Assembly: GCA_963742345.1 (NCBI GenBank)
Contig: CAVULO010000005.1
Coordinates: 62,001 to 126,000, forward strand
From: Pseudolabrys sp963742345
GTDB lineage: Bacteria; Pseudomonadota; Alphaproteobacteria; Rhizobiales; Xanthobacteraceae
Length of the DNA stretch: 64,000 nt
Direction: 5' to 3'
The translations under genes and the position numbers were made by a program. The notes under the pieces are model-generated. The model did not search any database. It had not been told where the DNA came from and was given only the letters and a program-made list of their open reading frames with translations. Of the stretch, positions 1-7,838 are shown one piece after another. Position 1 is the stretch's first letter. Each line of letters opens with the position of its first letter.

Positions 1-468
1 GTCGATGCCGCGTTCGCCAGCCAGTCGCCGCGCGAGCGGTGTGACCACAGTACCGCTGGCAAGCTTTGCGGGCCCATAGTTGCGTTCGGGCGTCCGCACT
101 TCGCGGAAAGGATCCATCGGGGTCGTACGCGGAATCGGTCCTGCCTGCACGGCCGGCGCCGGGGCAGCGGACGTCGGACGCGGTGGGGCAACGGGCGTTT
201 TCGACGCAGCCGGCGGACTGGAGCTTGCAGTCGCACCAGCCCCCGCAATAACTGCCACAACGGCGCCAACCTTCGCCACCTCGCCAACCTGGAAATGTAT
301 TTCGGTAAGCGTGCCGGCGGTGGTCGATGGCACTTCCATCGAAGTCTTGTCGGTTTCGATCTCGAACAGGTTGTCCCCCGGCTTCACCGAGTCGCCGGCT
401 GCCTTGAACCATTTCGTGATCTTGCCCTCGGCCACCGTTTCGCCGAGCTGCGGCATCAGGACGTCCAC
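1..468 (-). CDS. Dihydrolipoamide acyltransferase (E2) of a 2-oxoacid dehydrogenase complex, partial
   Basis: N-terminal part of the E2 core enzyme, which passes acyl groups from E1 to CoA through a swinging lipoyl arm; the gene runs off the left edge. Residues 1-75 form a lipoyl domain with the lipoylated lysine in ETDKTSM (about Lys41). A Pro/Ala-rich linker follows, then the start of the E1/E3-binding domain (VTPLARRLA, about 141-149). The GTG start at 468 is chosen because AAGGAAAAG lies just upstream and the product then begins DVLMPQLGE as E2 proteins do. Only 10 bases separate it from the stop of the aldehyde dehydrogenase, so both belong to one operon with E1 alpha and beta. The acyl specificity (pyruvate, acetoin or another 2-oxoacid) cannot be read from this part. 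Confidence 0.9.
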   Translation of the reverse strand, partial: MDVLMPQLGETVAEGKITKWFKAAGDSVKPGDNLFEIETDKTSMEVPSTTAGTLTEIHFQVGEVAKVGAVVAVIAGAGATASSSPPAASKTPVAPPRPTSAAPAPAVQAGPIPRTTPMDPFREVRTPERNYGPAKLASGTVVTPLARRLAGERGID

Positions 469-478
469 GCGCTTTTCC

Positions 479-1930
479 TTACCAGCTCACCGACACGTAC
501 TGCGTCTCGAGGAATTCCATCATCCCCTCGTGTGCGCCTTCGCGGCCAAGGCCAGACTGCTTCGTGCCGCCAAACGGCGCCGCCGGATCAGAGACGAGCC
601 CGCGGTTGAGGCCGACCATTCCAAAATCGAGCTTTTCGGAAACGCGCATGCCGCGGCTCAAATCCTTCGTATAAAGGTAGGCGACCAGCCCATACTCCGT
701 GTCATTGGCGCGCTTGATCGCTTCGTCCTCGCTCTTGAAAGTCTGGATAGAAGCGACAGGTCCGAAGATTTCCTCGTTCAGCATTTTGGCTGAATCCGGC
801 ACGTTGGTCAGCACGGTCGCCGGATAAAAAAAGCCGGGGCCATCGGGCGATTTGCCGCCGACCAGCACCTTGGCACCCTTCTTCACCGCGTCATCGACGA
901 GTTCTATGACCTTGTCGCGACCATCTTTGTTCACGAGCGGGCCAAGATTGACGCCTTCATCAAGACCGTTGCCCATCTTCAGCGAGCCCATCTTGGCAGT
1001 GAGCTTCTTGGCAAATTCCTCGTGCACTTTTTCATGGACATAGAAGCGGTTAGCCGCAGTGCAGGCCTCGCCCATATTGCGCATTTTGGCGATCATGGCG
1101 CCGTCAATCGCTGCATCGATATCGGCGTCTTCGAACACAATAAATGGCGCATTTCCGCCGAGCTCCATGGCAGGCCTGACGATGTTGTCGGCGGCCTCAT
1201 GCAGCAGTTTGCGTCCGACTTCGGTCGAGCCGGTGAAGGAGACGACGCGCACGCGCGGGTCATGCAGCATGGCGCCGACCACTTTTCCGGACGAACGCGA
1301 CGGAATGACGTTGACCACACCGGCGGGAACGCCGGCTTCTTCCAGCGCCGGCATCAGCGCGAGCATCGTGAGCGGCGTGTCGGAAGCAGGCTTCAATACT
1401 ACCGGACACCCCGCGGCGAGCGCCGGTCCGATCTTCCGCGTCGCCATCGCCGCCGGGAAATTCCAGGGCGTCACCAACACAGCAATACCGGCCGGCTTGT
1501 GGTGCACAAAAATGCGGGCACCCGAAGCCGGCGCGCGCGAAACTTCGCCGACATTGCGCACCGCCTCCTCCGCATACCAGCGGAAGAATTCGGCAGCGTA
1601 GGCGACCTCGCCGCGCGAATCGGACAGAGCTTTTCCGTTCTCAAGCGTGATCAGCTTCGCGAAACGCTCGGCGTCGCGCATGATCAGCTCATAGGCCTTG
1701 CGCAGAATCTCGCCGCGCTCGCGCGGCTTGCGTCCGGCCCAACCTTCAAAAGCGCCTTCCGCAGCGTCGAGCGCGGCTTTGGCGTCATCGACCGTCGCGC
1801 TGGCCACAGACGCGATCTTGCGCTCGGTCGCCGGGTCGATCACGTCGAAGCGGCCGCCGTCAGATGCTTTGCGCCATTTGCCGCCAATCCAAAGGTCGGT
1901 CGGAACGTTGGCGAGAAGATTTTCGTACAT
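479..1930 (-). CDS. NAD(P)-dependent succinate-semialdehyde dehydrogenase family protein
   Basis: A 483-residue aldehyde dehydrogenase close to the GabD group. It should oxidise a cytoplasmic aldehyde, possibly succinate semialdehyde, to the acid. Visible motifs: PWNFP (catalytic Asn about 157), FTGSTEVG (cofactor fold, about 232-239), MELGGN with the general base Glu256, and GEACTAANR with the nucleophile Cys290. Length is normal for the family. It lies between E1 beta and E2 of a 2-oxoacid dehydrogenase on the same strand, an unusual position suggesting that the aldehyde and the 2-oxoacid belong to one catabolic route. Substrate is inferred from family resemblance only. Confidence 0.85.
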   Translation of the reverse strand: MYENLLANVPTDLWIGGKWRKASDGGRFDVIDPATERKIASVASATVDDAKAALDAAEGAFEGWAGRKPRERGEILRKAYELIMRDAERFAKLITLENGKALSDSRGEVAYAAEFFRWYAEEAVRNVGEVSRAPASGARIFVHHKPAGIAVLVTPWNFPAAMATRKIGPALAAGCPVVLKPASDTPLTMLALMPALEEAGVPAGVVNVIPSRSSGKVVGAMLHDPRVRVVSFTGSTEVGRKLLHEAADNIVRPAMELGGNAPFIVFEDADIDAAIDGAMIAKMRNMGEACTAANRFYVHEKVHEEFAKKLTAKMGSLKMGNGLDEGVNLGPLVNKDGRDKVIELVDDAVKKGAKVLVGGKSPDGPGFFYPATVLTNVPDSAKMLNEEIFGPVASIQTFKSEDEAIKRANDTEYGLVAYLYTKDLSRGMRVSEKLDFGMVGLNRGLVSDPAAPFGGTKQSGLGREGAHEGMMEFLETQYVSVSW

Positions 1931-1950
1931 ACTTTACCTCGTGATTTTTC

Positions 1951-2024
1951 TGCCCATTCCCGTACAAGCGGGAATCCAGTTCTTCACGGACTGGGTCCCA
2001 GCCTTCGCGGGGGACGACCGGGTT
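1951..2024. repeat. REP-like palindromic repeat, family 1
   Basis: Non-coding spacer between the aldehyde dehydrogenase and E1 beta holding the paired palindromes ATTCCCGTACAAGCGGGAAT and, more degenerate, GGGTCCCAGCCTTCGCGGGG. The same family (ATTCCCGC..GCGGGAAT with CCCCGC..GCGGGG) recurs near 35.8, 39.1, 40.6, 41.6, 44.4 and 63.6 kb. Here it splits an operon and could form mRNA hairpins. Confidence 0.7.
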
Positions 2025-2026
2025 AC

Positions 2027-3007
2027 TTAACTCCCCAAACTCCGCCGCACCGTTTCGGCAATACGATTGGGTGTCGGCAACACGATGTCTTCAAGAATAT
2101 CAGCTGCCGGAAGCGGAATGTGCGGCGTGGTAATGCGGACCGGCGGACCATCGAGGTCGTAGAAGGCCTCATCCGCCGCAATCGACACGATCTCGGCACC
2201 CCAGCCGCACAACCGCGGATTTTCCTCGACCGTGAACAGCCGATGCGTCTTCGCGATCGAGCCGAGAATTGTTTGCGTGTCGAGCGGAACCAGCGAGCGC
2301 ACATCGACCACTTCGCAATCGATGCCGTGTTCTGCCTTGAGCTTCTCTGCGGCTTCGAGCGCGCGCGGCACCATCAATGCCAACGCGCAGATAGTGGCGT
2401 CCTTGCCCGAACGCAGAATTTTTGCCGTACCGAGCGTGTCAACGATCTCGCCGTCCGGAACCTCGCCCTTTGTGGCGTAAAGCGACTTGTGCTCGAGGAA
2501 AATCACCGGATCGGGATCGCGCACCGACGCCGCCAACAGGCCGATGACGTCGCGCGGGTTCGACGGTGCAACGACCTTGAGCCCTGGAATCATCATGCAC
2601 CAGTTCTCGACGCTTTGTGAGTGCTGTGCGCCGAAGCGAGAACCCGCGCCATTGCCGGTGCGAACGACCAACGGGCATTTTACCTGCCCATTGGACATGT
2701 AGCGGCTCTTGGGAAACTCATTGGCGATGTAATCAAAGCAGACCGCGAAGAAATCCGAGAACATGATCTCGGCGATCGGCTTCAAGCCAGTCATCGCCGC
2801 GCCCATGGCAGCGCCGAGAATCGCCTGCTCGGAAATCGGAGTGTCGCGTACGCGCAACGGCCCGAACTGCTCGTAAAGACCGACAGTCGCCTTGAACACG
2901 CCGCCAGCCTTGGCCACGTCCTCGCCAAGGAACACGACGTCGGGATCGCGGCTCATTTCCTGCGCAATGCCGCGGATGACCGCGTCGCGATAGGTCAGTT
3001 CCGCCAT
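2027..3007 (-). CDS. 2-oxoacid dehydrogenase E1 component, beta subunit
   Basis: A 326-residue transketolase-like beta subunit that pairs with the alpha subunit to form the thiamine-diphosphate E1 enzyme. Recognisable features: the N-terminal FLGEDVAKAGGVFKAT segment, RVRDTPISEQAI, the GAGSRFGAQHSQS stretch, and the C-terminal transketolase domain with EVVDVRSLVPLD and TVEENPRLCGWGAE. Its start overlaps the end of the alpha subunit gene by 13 bases, consistent with coupled translation and a 1:1 complex. It looks like the pyruvate/acetoin branch (PdhB/AcoB), but I cannot fix the substrate from sequence alone. Confidence 0.88.
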   Translation of the reverse strand: MAELTYRDAVIRGIAQEMSRDPDVVFLGEDVAKAGGVFKATVGLYEQFGPLRVRDTPISEQAILGAAMGAAMTGLKPIAEIMFSDFFAVCFDYIANEFPKSRYMSNGQVKCPLVVRTGNGAGSRFGAQHSQSVENWCMMIPGLKVVAPSNPRDVIGLLAASVRDPDPVIFLEHKSLYATKGEVPDGEIVDTLGTAKILRSGKDATICALALMVPRALEAAEKLKAEHGIDCEVVDVRSLVPLDTQTILGSIAKTHRLFTVEENPRLCGWGAEIVSIAADEAFYDLDGPPVRITTPHIPLPAADILEDIVLPTPNRIAETVRRSLGS

Positions 3008-4029
3008 GCCCAGCCTCCATCGGCGTAGACATCGGTGGTGATAATATCGAGCGGTGGTGGTGGCGCGGCCTTGCAGGCCTCGGTGGCGTCGTCAACGATT
3101 CCGCGCACTTCGGCGTCGATCTTGCCGATCACGTTTTCGGACACGCCGAATTGTAACAACCGTTCGCGGTAGATCTTTATTGGGTCGCGAAGCTTCCAGC
3201 GATCGAGTTCGCCTTCAGGCCGATACTTTGCCGGATCGGCCCGTGAATGGCCACTGTGCCGGTAAGTCATGCACTCAATCAACGATGGGCCTTCGCCAGC
3301 GCGGGCCTTGTCGTATGCCGTCTGCGCTGTGCGATAGACAACATCGGCATCGTTGCCGTCGATCACGATGCGCTCGAGCCCATAAGCCGAGGCTCGGTCG
3401 GCAGCCGGGTGCTCGACAGCGGTCACGTCGGCGATCGGCGTGTATTCCATGTAGAGGTTGTTCTCACAAACGAAGACGACAGGCAGCTTCCACACCGCCG
3501 CGAAGTTGAGCGCTTCGTGGAAAGCACCGATATTGGTAGTGCCGTCACCAAAGAAGCACACGGACACGTCCTTGGCCCCTTTGTACTGCGCGCGCCAGGC
3601 CGCGCCGCACGCGATCGGAAGGTGCGCACCGATGATGGCGTAAGAGCCCATCACGCCGTGATCGACCGAGGTCAGGTGCATCGAGCCGCCCTTGCCGCGC
3701 ATCAAGCCGTTGTCGCGCTGCATCAACTCGCCCAGCACTTTCTCCACTGACACTCCACGCGCCAGTGTGTGGGCGTGGCCACGATACGTGCAGAACGAGA
3801 GGTCGCCTGGCTTCATGGCAACGGCAAAGCCTGCCGCCACTGCTTCCTGTCCGAGCGACAAATGGCTGGTGCCTTTGACGAGGTTCTGGAGAAATAGATC
3901 GTAAGCGCGTTGCTCGGCTTCGCGAATCACCACCTGCGTCCGGTATAGTTCCAGCCGCTTCTGCTCGCCGATATCGTCATTCAGTCCGGAGCCGGCCTTG
4001 GCCTGCGCGCGGTCTTTTGCTGTGGCCAT
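2995..4029 (-). CDS. 2-oxoacid dehydrogenase E1 component, alpha subunit
   Basis: A 344-residue E1 alpha subunit that binds thiamine diphosphate and decarboxylates a 2-oxoacid before handing the acyl group to E2. The thiamine-diphosphate motif runs from GDGTTN (161-166) to CENN (188-191), and MRGKGGSMH with YRHSGHSRADPAKYR mark the E1 alpha family (PdhA/AcoA type). The ATG at 4029 has AAGGACGAT just upstream. It is the first of four functionally linked genes (E1 alpha, E1 beta, aldehyde dehydrogenase, E2). No E3 gene is visible, so E3 is presumably encoded elsewhere. Confidence 0.88.
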   Translation of the reverse strand: MATAKDRAQAKAGSGLNDDIGEQKRLELYRTQVVIREAEQRAYDLFLQNLVKGTSHLSLGQEAVAAGFAVAMKPGDLSFCTYRGHAHTLARGVSVEKVLGELMQRDNGLMRGKGGSMHLTSVDHGVMGSYAIIGAHLPIACGAAWRAQYKGAKDVSVCFFGDGTTNIGAFHEALNFAAVWKLPVVFVCENNLYMEYTPIADVTAVEHPAADRASAYGLERIVIDGNDADVVYRTAQTAYDKARAGEGPSLIECMTYRHSGHSRADPAKYRPEGELDRWKLRDPIKIYRERLLQFGVSENVIGKIDAEVRGIVDDATEACKAAPPPPLDIITTDVYADGGWAWRN

Positions 4030-4091
4030 AAATCGTCCTTCGCGATCGAAAAGCTTGTGTGGCGGGCGGAACTTAGCGCCCCCCGCGATGC

Positions 4092-4997
4092 TTAGGCAAC
4101 CGGTGCCGACGGTTCCACCTTGCCCACCCTGCGCTCACGATTGAGCAGATAAAGGCCGGACGACACCACTATCAGTCCCCCGACGATGGTCCAGCGATGC
4201 GGCACGTCACCGAACACCAGAAAGCCAAGCGTCGTCGTCCAAACCATTTGCGTATAGATGAAAGGCGCCAATGTCGACGCCGGCGCCAATCGATGGCCGC
4301 GGATGAGGAGATAGTGCCCGCCGCTGCCCAGCGCGCCAATAAGCACCATTAACGCCACCACGAGCGCGTTGTTCGGTGTGGTCCAAACAAGCGGAACGAC
4401 CGGTAACATCGCGACCGCGCCGACCAAGTTCGAATAAAACAGCGTTGTTTCACTAGAGTCGCTCCGCGCCAGCACGCGCGTCGAGATCACGTAAAGCGCG
4501 TAACAGACGGCGCTGCCGAACGACAGTAACGCCGCGGGATGAAGTCCACCAAAACCCGGGCGCGCCACCAGTAGCACACCAAAGAAACCGACGCTGATCG
4601 CGGTCCACCGCCGCCAGCCGACCCATTCGCCCAGCAAGGGGCCGCAGAGCACGGCCACCAGAAACGGGGTCGAAAACAGGATTGCCAGCACTTCGTCGAG
4701 CTGAAGATAGCGCAGCGCGGAAAAATTCAGCGCAGTGGACACAAGCAACAACGCCGAACGGCCGACTTGCATGAATGGCCGTGTCGTCATCATCATTTTT
4801 GGCTTGGTGAGCGGATTGAGAAAAATAAACGCCAGCAGGAAAGCGCCGAAATAACGAGCCCACACAATCTGCAAGGGGTCCATGTACCGGAGCAAATATT
4901 TTCCGGTGGCGTCGAGACAAGAAAAAGTCGCAACGGCCCCGCACATAAAGGCGATACCGATAAGCCGCTGTCGGCGCTGGTGGTGCGCGTCGTTCAA
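4092..4997 (-). CDS. EamA/DMT-superfamily transporter
   Basis: An integral membrane protein of about 301 residues with ten predicted hydrophobic segments in two EamA repeats, typical of drug/metabolite exporters (RhaT/YdcZ-like). Marks include FLNPLTKPK in the first repeat and the C-terminal LGFLVFGDVPHRWTIVGG, a hallmark of the second repeat. I prefer the TTG start at 4997, whose bases overlap the TGA stop of the upstream SDR gene (TTGA). A longer in-frame reading upstream merely reads through the SDR gene. Substrate unknown; coupling to an SDR suggests export or uptake of a related small metabolite. Confidence 0.8.
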   Translation of the reverse strand: MNDAHHQRRQRLIGIAFMCGAVATFSCLDATGKYLLRYMDPLQIVWARYFGAFLLAFIFLNPLTKPKMMMTTRPFMQVGRSALLLVSTALNFSALRYLQLDEVLAILFSTPFLVAVLCGPLLGEWVGWRRWTAISVGFFGVLLVARPGFGGLHPAALLSFGSAVCYALYVISTRVLARSDSSETTLFYSNLVGAVAMLPVVPLVWTTPNNALVVALMVLIGALGSGGHYLLIRGHRLAPASTLAPFIYTQMVWTTTLGFLVFGDVPHRWTIVGGLIVVSSGLYLLNRERRVGKVEPSAPVA

Positions 4998-5749
4998 TAG
5001 GTCGCCCGGCCGCCCGAAATGTCGAAGACCGCACCGGTGGTGAACGAGCACTCACTCGAGGCACAAAAGGCGACAAGGCTGGCGATCTCTTCAACTGTCA
5101 CGAAGCGCCCGCGCGGAATTTTCGAAAGCATGAAATCAATATGCTCTTGCGTCATCTGATCGAAGATTGCGGTTTTCGCGGCCGCTGGTGTGAGACAATT
5201 GACCGATATGTCATAGGACGCGAGTTCCTTGCCGAGCGATTTGGTCAGCGCGATGAGCCCCGCCTTCGACGCAGAATAGGCCGGCGCGTTCGGGTTGCCT
5301 TCCTTGCCGGCGATGGAAGCGATGTTGACGATGCGCCCGTAATTTTGCCCGATCATCGTCGGCGCCAAAGCGCGGCAGCAGTGAAATGGGCCGTCGAGAT
5401 TTATCGAAAGCACACCGCGCCAGGCGTCGAGCGGATAGTCCCAGGTCTTCACGTTCGGCCCGGCAATGCCGGCATTGTTGACCAGAATATCAATGCGCCC
5501 GAACGCTTTGATCGTCTCGTCTCTCGCACGCTCCACATCGGAATAATTGGTGACATCGACTGCGACCGGCGCGATGCGGCCACGTTTTTGCAATTCGGCC
5601 GCGGTCTTTTTCGCCAGATTGATGTCGCGATCCCAGATCGCAACCGCTGCGCCTGACTCAAGGAAGCGTTCGACGATCGCTCGTCCTATACCTTGCGCAC
5701 CGCCAGTAACAACTGCATTGCGTGCACTGAGATCGATTTTGTTGGCCAT
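4994..5749 (-). CDS. SDR-family NAD(P)-dependent oxidoreductase
   Basis: A classical short-chain dehydrogenase of 251 residues that interconverts an alcohol and a ketone with NAD(P). It shows the dinucleotide motif TGGAQGIG (15-22), NNAG (91-94), catalytic Ser145 and the YxxxK pair Tyr158/Lys162 (AYSASKAG). The C-terminus is SGGRATY. It most resembles the FabG / sugar-dehydrogenase branch but the substrate is not evident. It is the first gene of the leftward operon and shares TTGA with the EamA transporter gene. Its start lies about 115 bases from the divergent leader at 5864. Confidence 0.85.
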   Translation of the reverse strand: MANKIDLSARNAVVTGGAQGIGRAIVERFLESGAAVAIWDRDINLAKKTAAELQKRGRIAPVAVDVTNYSDVERARDETIKAFGRIDILVNNAGIAGPNVKTWDYPLDAWRGVLSINLDGPFHCCRALAPTMIGQNYGRIVNIASIAGKEGNPNAPAYSASKAGLIALTKSLGKELASYDISVNCLTPAAAKTAIFDQMTQEHIDFMLSKIPRGRFVTVEEIASLVAFCASSECSFTTGAVFDISGGRATY

Positions 5750-5826
5750 GGGCGCCTCCCACGCAAAAATTAGCGAAGGCCGGGTCCCGTGGCGAGTGAC
5801 GAAAATGCGGGTGTGTAATGCGGGCC

Positions 5827-5855
5827 TTGTGCGGCCATGTAATGTACTGTAAACA
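5827..5855 (+). promoter_or_regulatory. Candidate promoter for leader copy 1
   Basis: TTGTGC (-35-like) and TAAACA (-10-like) are separated by 17 bases and lie directly before leader copy 1. Both hexamers are weak; the call rests mainly on the analogous position of a better promoter in front of copy 3. Confidence 0.25.
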
Positions 5856-5863
5856 ACAAAGTT

Positions 5864-5943
5864 GTGGGGCCCACGGCGGTCGCCCCGCGCTTTCCAAGGC
5901 CTGCGAGCCCAAGCACCGTCTCCTTCGTTTACGGAGGGGACCT
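5864..5943 (+). ncRNA. Structured 5' leader, copy 1 of 3 (chrB-motif-like candidate)
   Basis: First of three near-identical leaders of about 80 nt. It can fold into (i) GUGGGGC/GCCCCGC with an 11-nt loop, (ii) a short GGC/GCC hairpin, and (iii) a 10-bp hairpin GUCUCCUUCG-UUUA-CGGAGGGGAC whose 3' arm contains the GGAGGGG ribosome-binding site, two bases before an AUG. Differences among the three copies fall mainly in loops. In this copy the AUG opens a five-codon ORF instead of the transporter gene. Context (one copy directly before a chrB-domain gene) recalls the chrB RNA motifs described upstream of chrB in Alphaproteobacteria; that match is from memory and not tested. Confidence 0.6.
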
Positions 5944-5961
5944 ATGTTGTTTGCGGCCTAA
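5944..5961 (+). CDS. Five-codon upstream ORF (MLFAA) after leader copy 1
   Basis: ATG TTG TTT GCG GCC TAA immediately follows the strong but hairpin-buried ribosome-binding site of leader 1. It occupies the position that the chrB start codon occupies in copy 3. It may be a leader peptide or a remnant of an ancestral coding start. The sequence is not conserved with the equivalent ORF in copy 2 (MLCVG), only its length is. Confidence 0.35.
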   Translation: MLFAA

Positions 5962-6032
5962 CAATCTCAACAGACCATCTTACGCAACGATTGCGGCGCC
6001 TTGCGCGCCGCCGATCGTCAATATGAACGGTT

Positions 6033-6116
6033 CGGGGATCAGCCCACCTCCCCGTCAGATGCGACATCGTCCATCCAAGCGCTGGTCGTTCTTGCTTGGG
6101 AGCAAGTCATGGATGG
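6033..6116 (+). promoter_or_regulatory. Second conserved leader element, copy 1 (start-codon hairpin)
   Basis: This stretch is conserved before both TauE/SafE genes but absent before chrB. It begins with a perfect hairpin CGGGGA (6033-6038) / TCCCCG (6049-6054). It continues with CCATCC (6071-6076), which can pair with GGATGG at 6111-6116 and so enclose the transporter start codon at 6109. Alternatively CCAAGC pairs with GCTTGG, so two exclusive folds are possible. Confidence 0.4.
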
Positions 6117-6849
6117 CATGGTACTTGGACTTTATCTGTCAGCGTCGTTTATCGGGGGCGTGACGACCGGTCTTGCCGGATTCGCCATGGGTCTCGTCGT
6201 GTCGGGCGTATGGCTTCACATTCTGACACCAATCCAAACGGCGAGCCTGATCATGGGCTACGCCTTATTGGTGCAGGGGTATGGAATATGGAAACTCCGG
6301 CACGCTTTTGACTGGAGCAAAGTAACGCCATTCATTCTTGGTGGCGCAATCGGCGTGCCGATCGGCACCTATATGCTTACTTTTATTGAACCAGCCTATC
6401 TGCGCATCGGAATCGGAATCTTGCTGATGCTGTACAGCATCTACGGTGTGGCGCGGCCCGTATTCAAGCCGATCCGGGCGGGGCGCCTCGCCGATACCAG
6501 CATCGGATTTCTCAACGGGCTGCTCGGCGGGTTAACCGGACTTGCCGGCATCGTTGTCGTTATCTGGTGCCAGTTGCACGGCTGGTCGAAAGACGCTCAG
6601 CGCGCCATCTACCAGCCGGTTATCGTGATGGCTTTCCTCGTCAGCGCAGTCTTGCTCGGGGCCAGTGGGGCGATCACTGGCTACACCATCGAGCTATATC
6701 TGCTCGGCCTGCCGATGGTGTTGGCGGGCATGTGGCTAGGAATGAAGCTTTACGGACGCCTCGACGAAGCCGCGTTTCGCAAGATCATCCTGATCTTGTT
6801 GCTGCTCTCCGGATTCTTCCTGGTCGTCCCCATGTCGGCCTTTCTTTAG
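6109..6849 (+). CDS. TauE/SafE-family sulfite/anion exporter-like membrane protein (first copy)
   Basis: A 246-residue membrane protein with about eight hydrophobic segments in two related halves (GLAGFAMGLVVSGVW near the N-terminus, GLLGGLTGLAGI in the middle), the hallmark of the TauE/SafE family. Some members export sulfite, sulfoacetate or other organic anions. I take the ATG at 6109 (MDGMVLGLYLSA) because it aligns with the second copy, which begins MDGLNLAFFLAA, and GGGAG lies upstream; an ORF extending to 6001 would consume the conserved leader. It is the first of two paralogues, followed by chrB-chrA; all appear to be anion exporters under similar leaders. Confidence 0.8.
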   Translation: MDGMVLGLYLSASFIGGVTTGLAGFAMGLVVSGVWLHILTPIQTASLIMGYALLVQGYGIWKLRHAFDWSKVTPFILGGAIGVPIGTYMLTFIEPAYLRIGIGILLMLYSIYGVARPVFKPIRAGRLADTSIGFLNGLLGGLTGLAGIVVVIWCQLHGWSKDAQRAIYQPVIVMAFLVSAVLLGASGAITGYTIELYLLGLPMVLAGMWLGMKLYGRLDEAAFRKIILILLLLSGFFLVVPMSAFL

Positions 6850-6894
6850 TACTTCATCTTGTTGGCCGAAGCGTGCTGAGATAAAGTATCCTTT

Positions 6895-6974
6895 GTGGGG
6901 CCAACGGCGGTCGCCCCGCGCTTTCCAAGGCTCGCGAGCCCAAGCACCGTCTCCTTCGTTTGCGGAGGGGACCT
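6895..6974 (+). ncRNA. Structured 5' leader, copy 2 of 3 (chrB-motif-like candidate)
   Basis: Second leader copy, starting 45 bases after the first TauE/SafE stop. It keeps all three stems of copy 1. The middle hairpin is a perfect GGCUC/GAGCC here, where copy 1 has a C-A mismatch and copy 3 a U-G pair, a pattern favouring structure. The ribosome-binding-site hairpin is identical except for its UUUG loop. The AUG at 6975 begins another five-codon ORF. Confidence 0.6.
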
Positions 6975-6992
6975 ATGCTTTGCGTGGGCTAG
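6975..6992 (+). CDS. Five-codon upstream ORF (MLCVG) after leader copy 2
   Basis: ATG CTT TGC GTG GGC TAG, placed exactly as the micro-ORF after leader 1 and of the same length. The matching length with divergent sequence suggests that the position of the stop, rather than the peptide, may matter. Confidence 0.35.
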   Translation: MLCVG

Positions 6993-7020
6993 AAATCCAG
7001 AACAATCCCAATAAAAATTT

Positions 7021-7100
7021 CGGGGACAGGCCGCCTCCCCGTCAGATGGCATCCATCCAAGCGCTGCGCCCTTCGCTTTTGGAGCAATCTCTATGGATGG
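7021..7100 (+). promoter_or_regulatory. Second conserved leader element, copy 2 (start-codon hairpin)
   Basis: Counterpart of the element at 6033-6116: hairpin CGGGGA (7021-7026) / TCCCCG (7036-7041), then CCATCC (7053-7058), able to pair with GGATGG at 7095-7100 across the start codon at 7093. The stem sequences are unchanged while the spacer between them differs in length by about four bases. Confidence 0.4.
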
Positions 7101-7824
7101 GTTGAACTTGGCTTTTTTTCTCGCAGCGGCTTTTTTTGGCGGCCTGACGTCCGGTCTATCAGGCTTCGCAATGGGCCTCGTGGTTTCCGGCGTATGGCTG
7201 CACATCATTGCGCCGGAGCAAAACGCGCTTCTGATCGTGTTGTGTGGGCTCGTCACGCAAGGCTCTGGTATCTGGCGGGTGCGTCACGCCATAAACTGGC
7301 GGGCGGTTTTGCCATTCATTGTCGGCGGTGCACTGGGCGTTCCCGCCGGCACCGCCCTGCTGACAACTGTCGATCAGGGCACGCTTCGCCTCACGATCGG
7401 CGTTCTGCTGGTGATCTATAGCCTCTACAGCCTGATCCGGCCGGCGCTTAAACCGGTTGCGGGCGGCGTCACGACCGAATTAGGCGTCGGCGTCGCGAAC
7501 GGCCTTATCGGCGGACTGACTGGACTGGGCGGCATTGCGGTGACCGTCTGGTGCCAGTTGCGCGGGGGACCTAAGGACGCGCAGCGCGCCATCTTTCAGC
7601 CGGTGATGTTCGCGACCTTCGTGATGAGCGCGATTTCGTTCGCCGTCGCCCGTGCATTTACTCTCGAAACGCTCAAGCTTTATGCGTTTGCGCTTCCCGT
7701 TCTGATTGGCGGCATCTGGTGTGGCTTCGGGCTTTATGGAAAACTTGACGATGCCGCATTCCGCAAAATTATCCTGCTCCTATTGCTCGTGTCGGGATTG
7801 GCGTTGATCGTGCCGATGCGTTGA
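7093..7824 (+). CDS. TauE/SafE-family sulfite/anion exporter-like membrane protein (second copy)
   Basis: A 243-residue paralogue of the preceding gene with the same architecture: GLSGFAMGLVVSGVW near residue 23, GLIGGLTGLGGI in the centre and a basic loop (GGPKDAQRAIFQP) matching GWSKDAQRAIYQP of the first copy. Clear similarity over the whole length, together with duplication of the two leader elements, shows that a whole transcription unit was duplicated in tandem. The start at 7093 follows TTGGAG. The next leader begins only 15 bases after its stop. Confidence 0.8.
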   Translation: MDGLNLAFFLAAAFFGGLTSGLSGFAMGLVVSGVWLHIIAPEQNALLIVLCGLVTQGSGIWRVRHAINWRAVLPFIVGGALGVPAGTALLTTVDQGTLRLTIGVLLVIYSLYSLIRPALKPVAGGVTTELGVGVANGLIGGLTGLGGIAVTVWCQLRGGPKDAQRAIFQPVMFATFVMSAISFAVARAFTLETLKLYAFALPVLIGGIWCGFGLYGKLDDAAFRKIILLLLLVSGLALIVPMR

Positions 7825-7832
7825 ACTAATAT
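7804..7832 (+). promoter_or_regulatory. Candidate promoter before chrB leader
   Basis: TTGATC, exactly 17 bases, then TAATAT, placed so that transcription would begin at about 7838-7840, the first bases of leader copy 3. It overlaps the last codons of the second TauE/SafE gene. It implies that chrB-chrA has its own promoter and that the leader is the 5' end of the transcript. Confidence 0.4.
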
Positions 7833-7838
7833 GCACGC

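Noticed and set aside
1022..2620. A 532-codon rightward ORF opposite the aldehyde dehydrogenase and E1 beta
   Set aside because: Arg/His-rich antisense translation without motifs; the opposite strand is fully explained.
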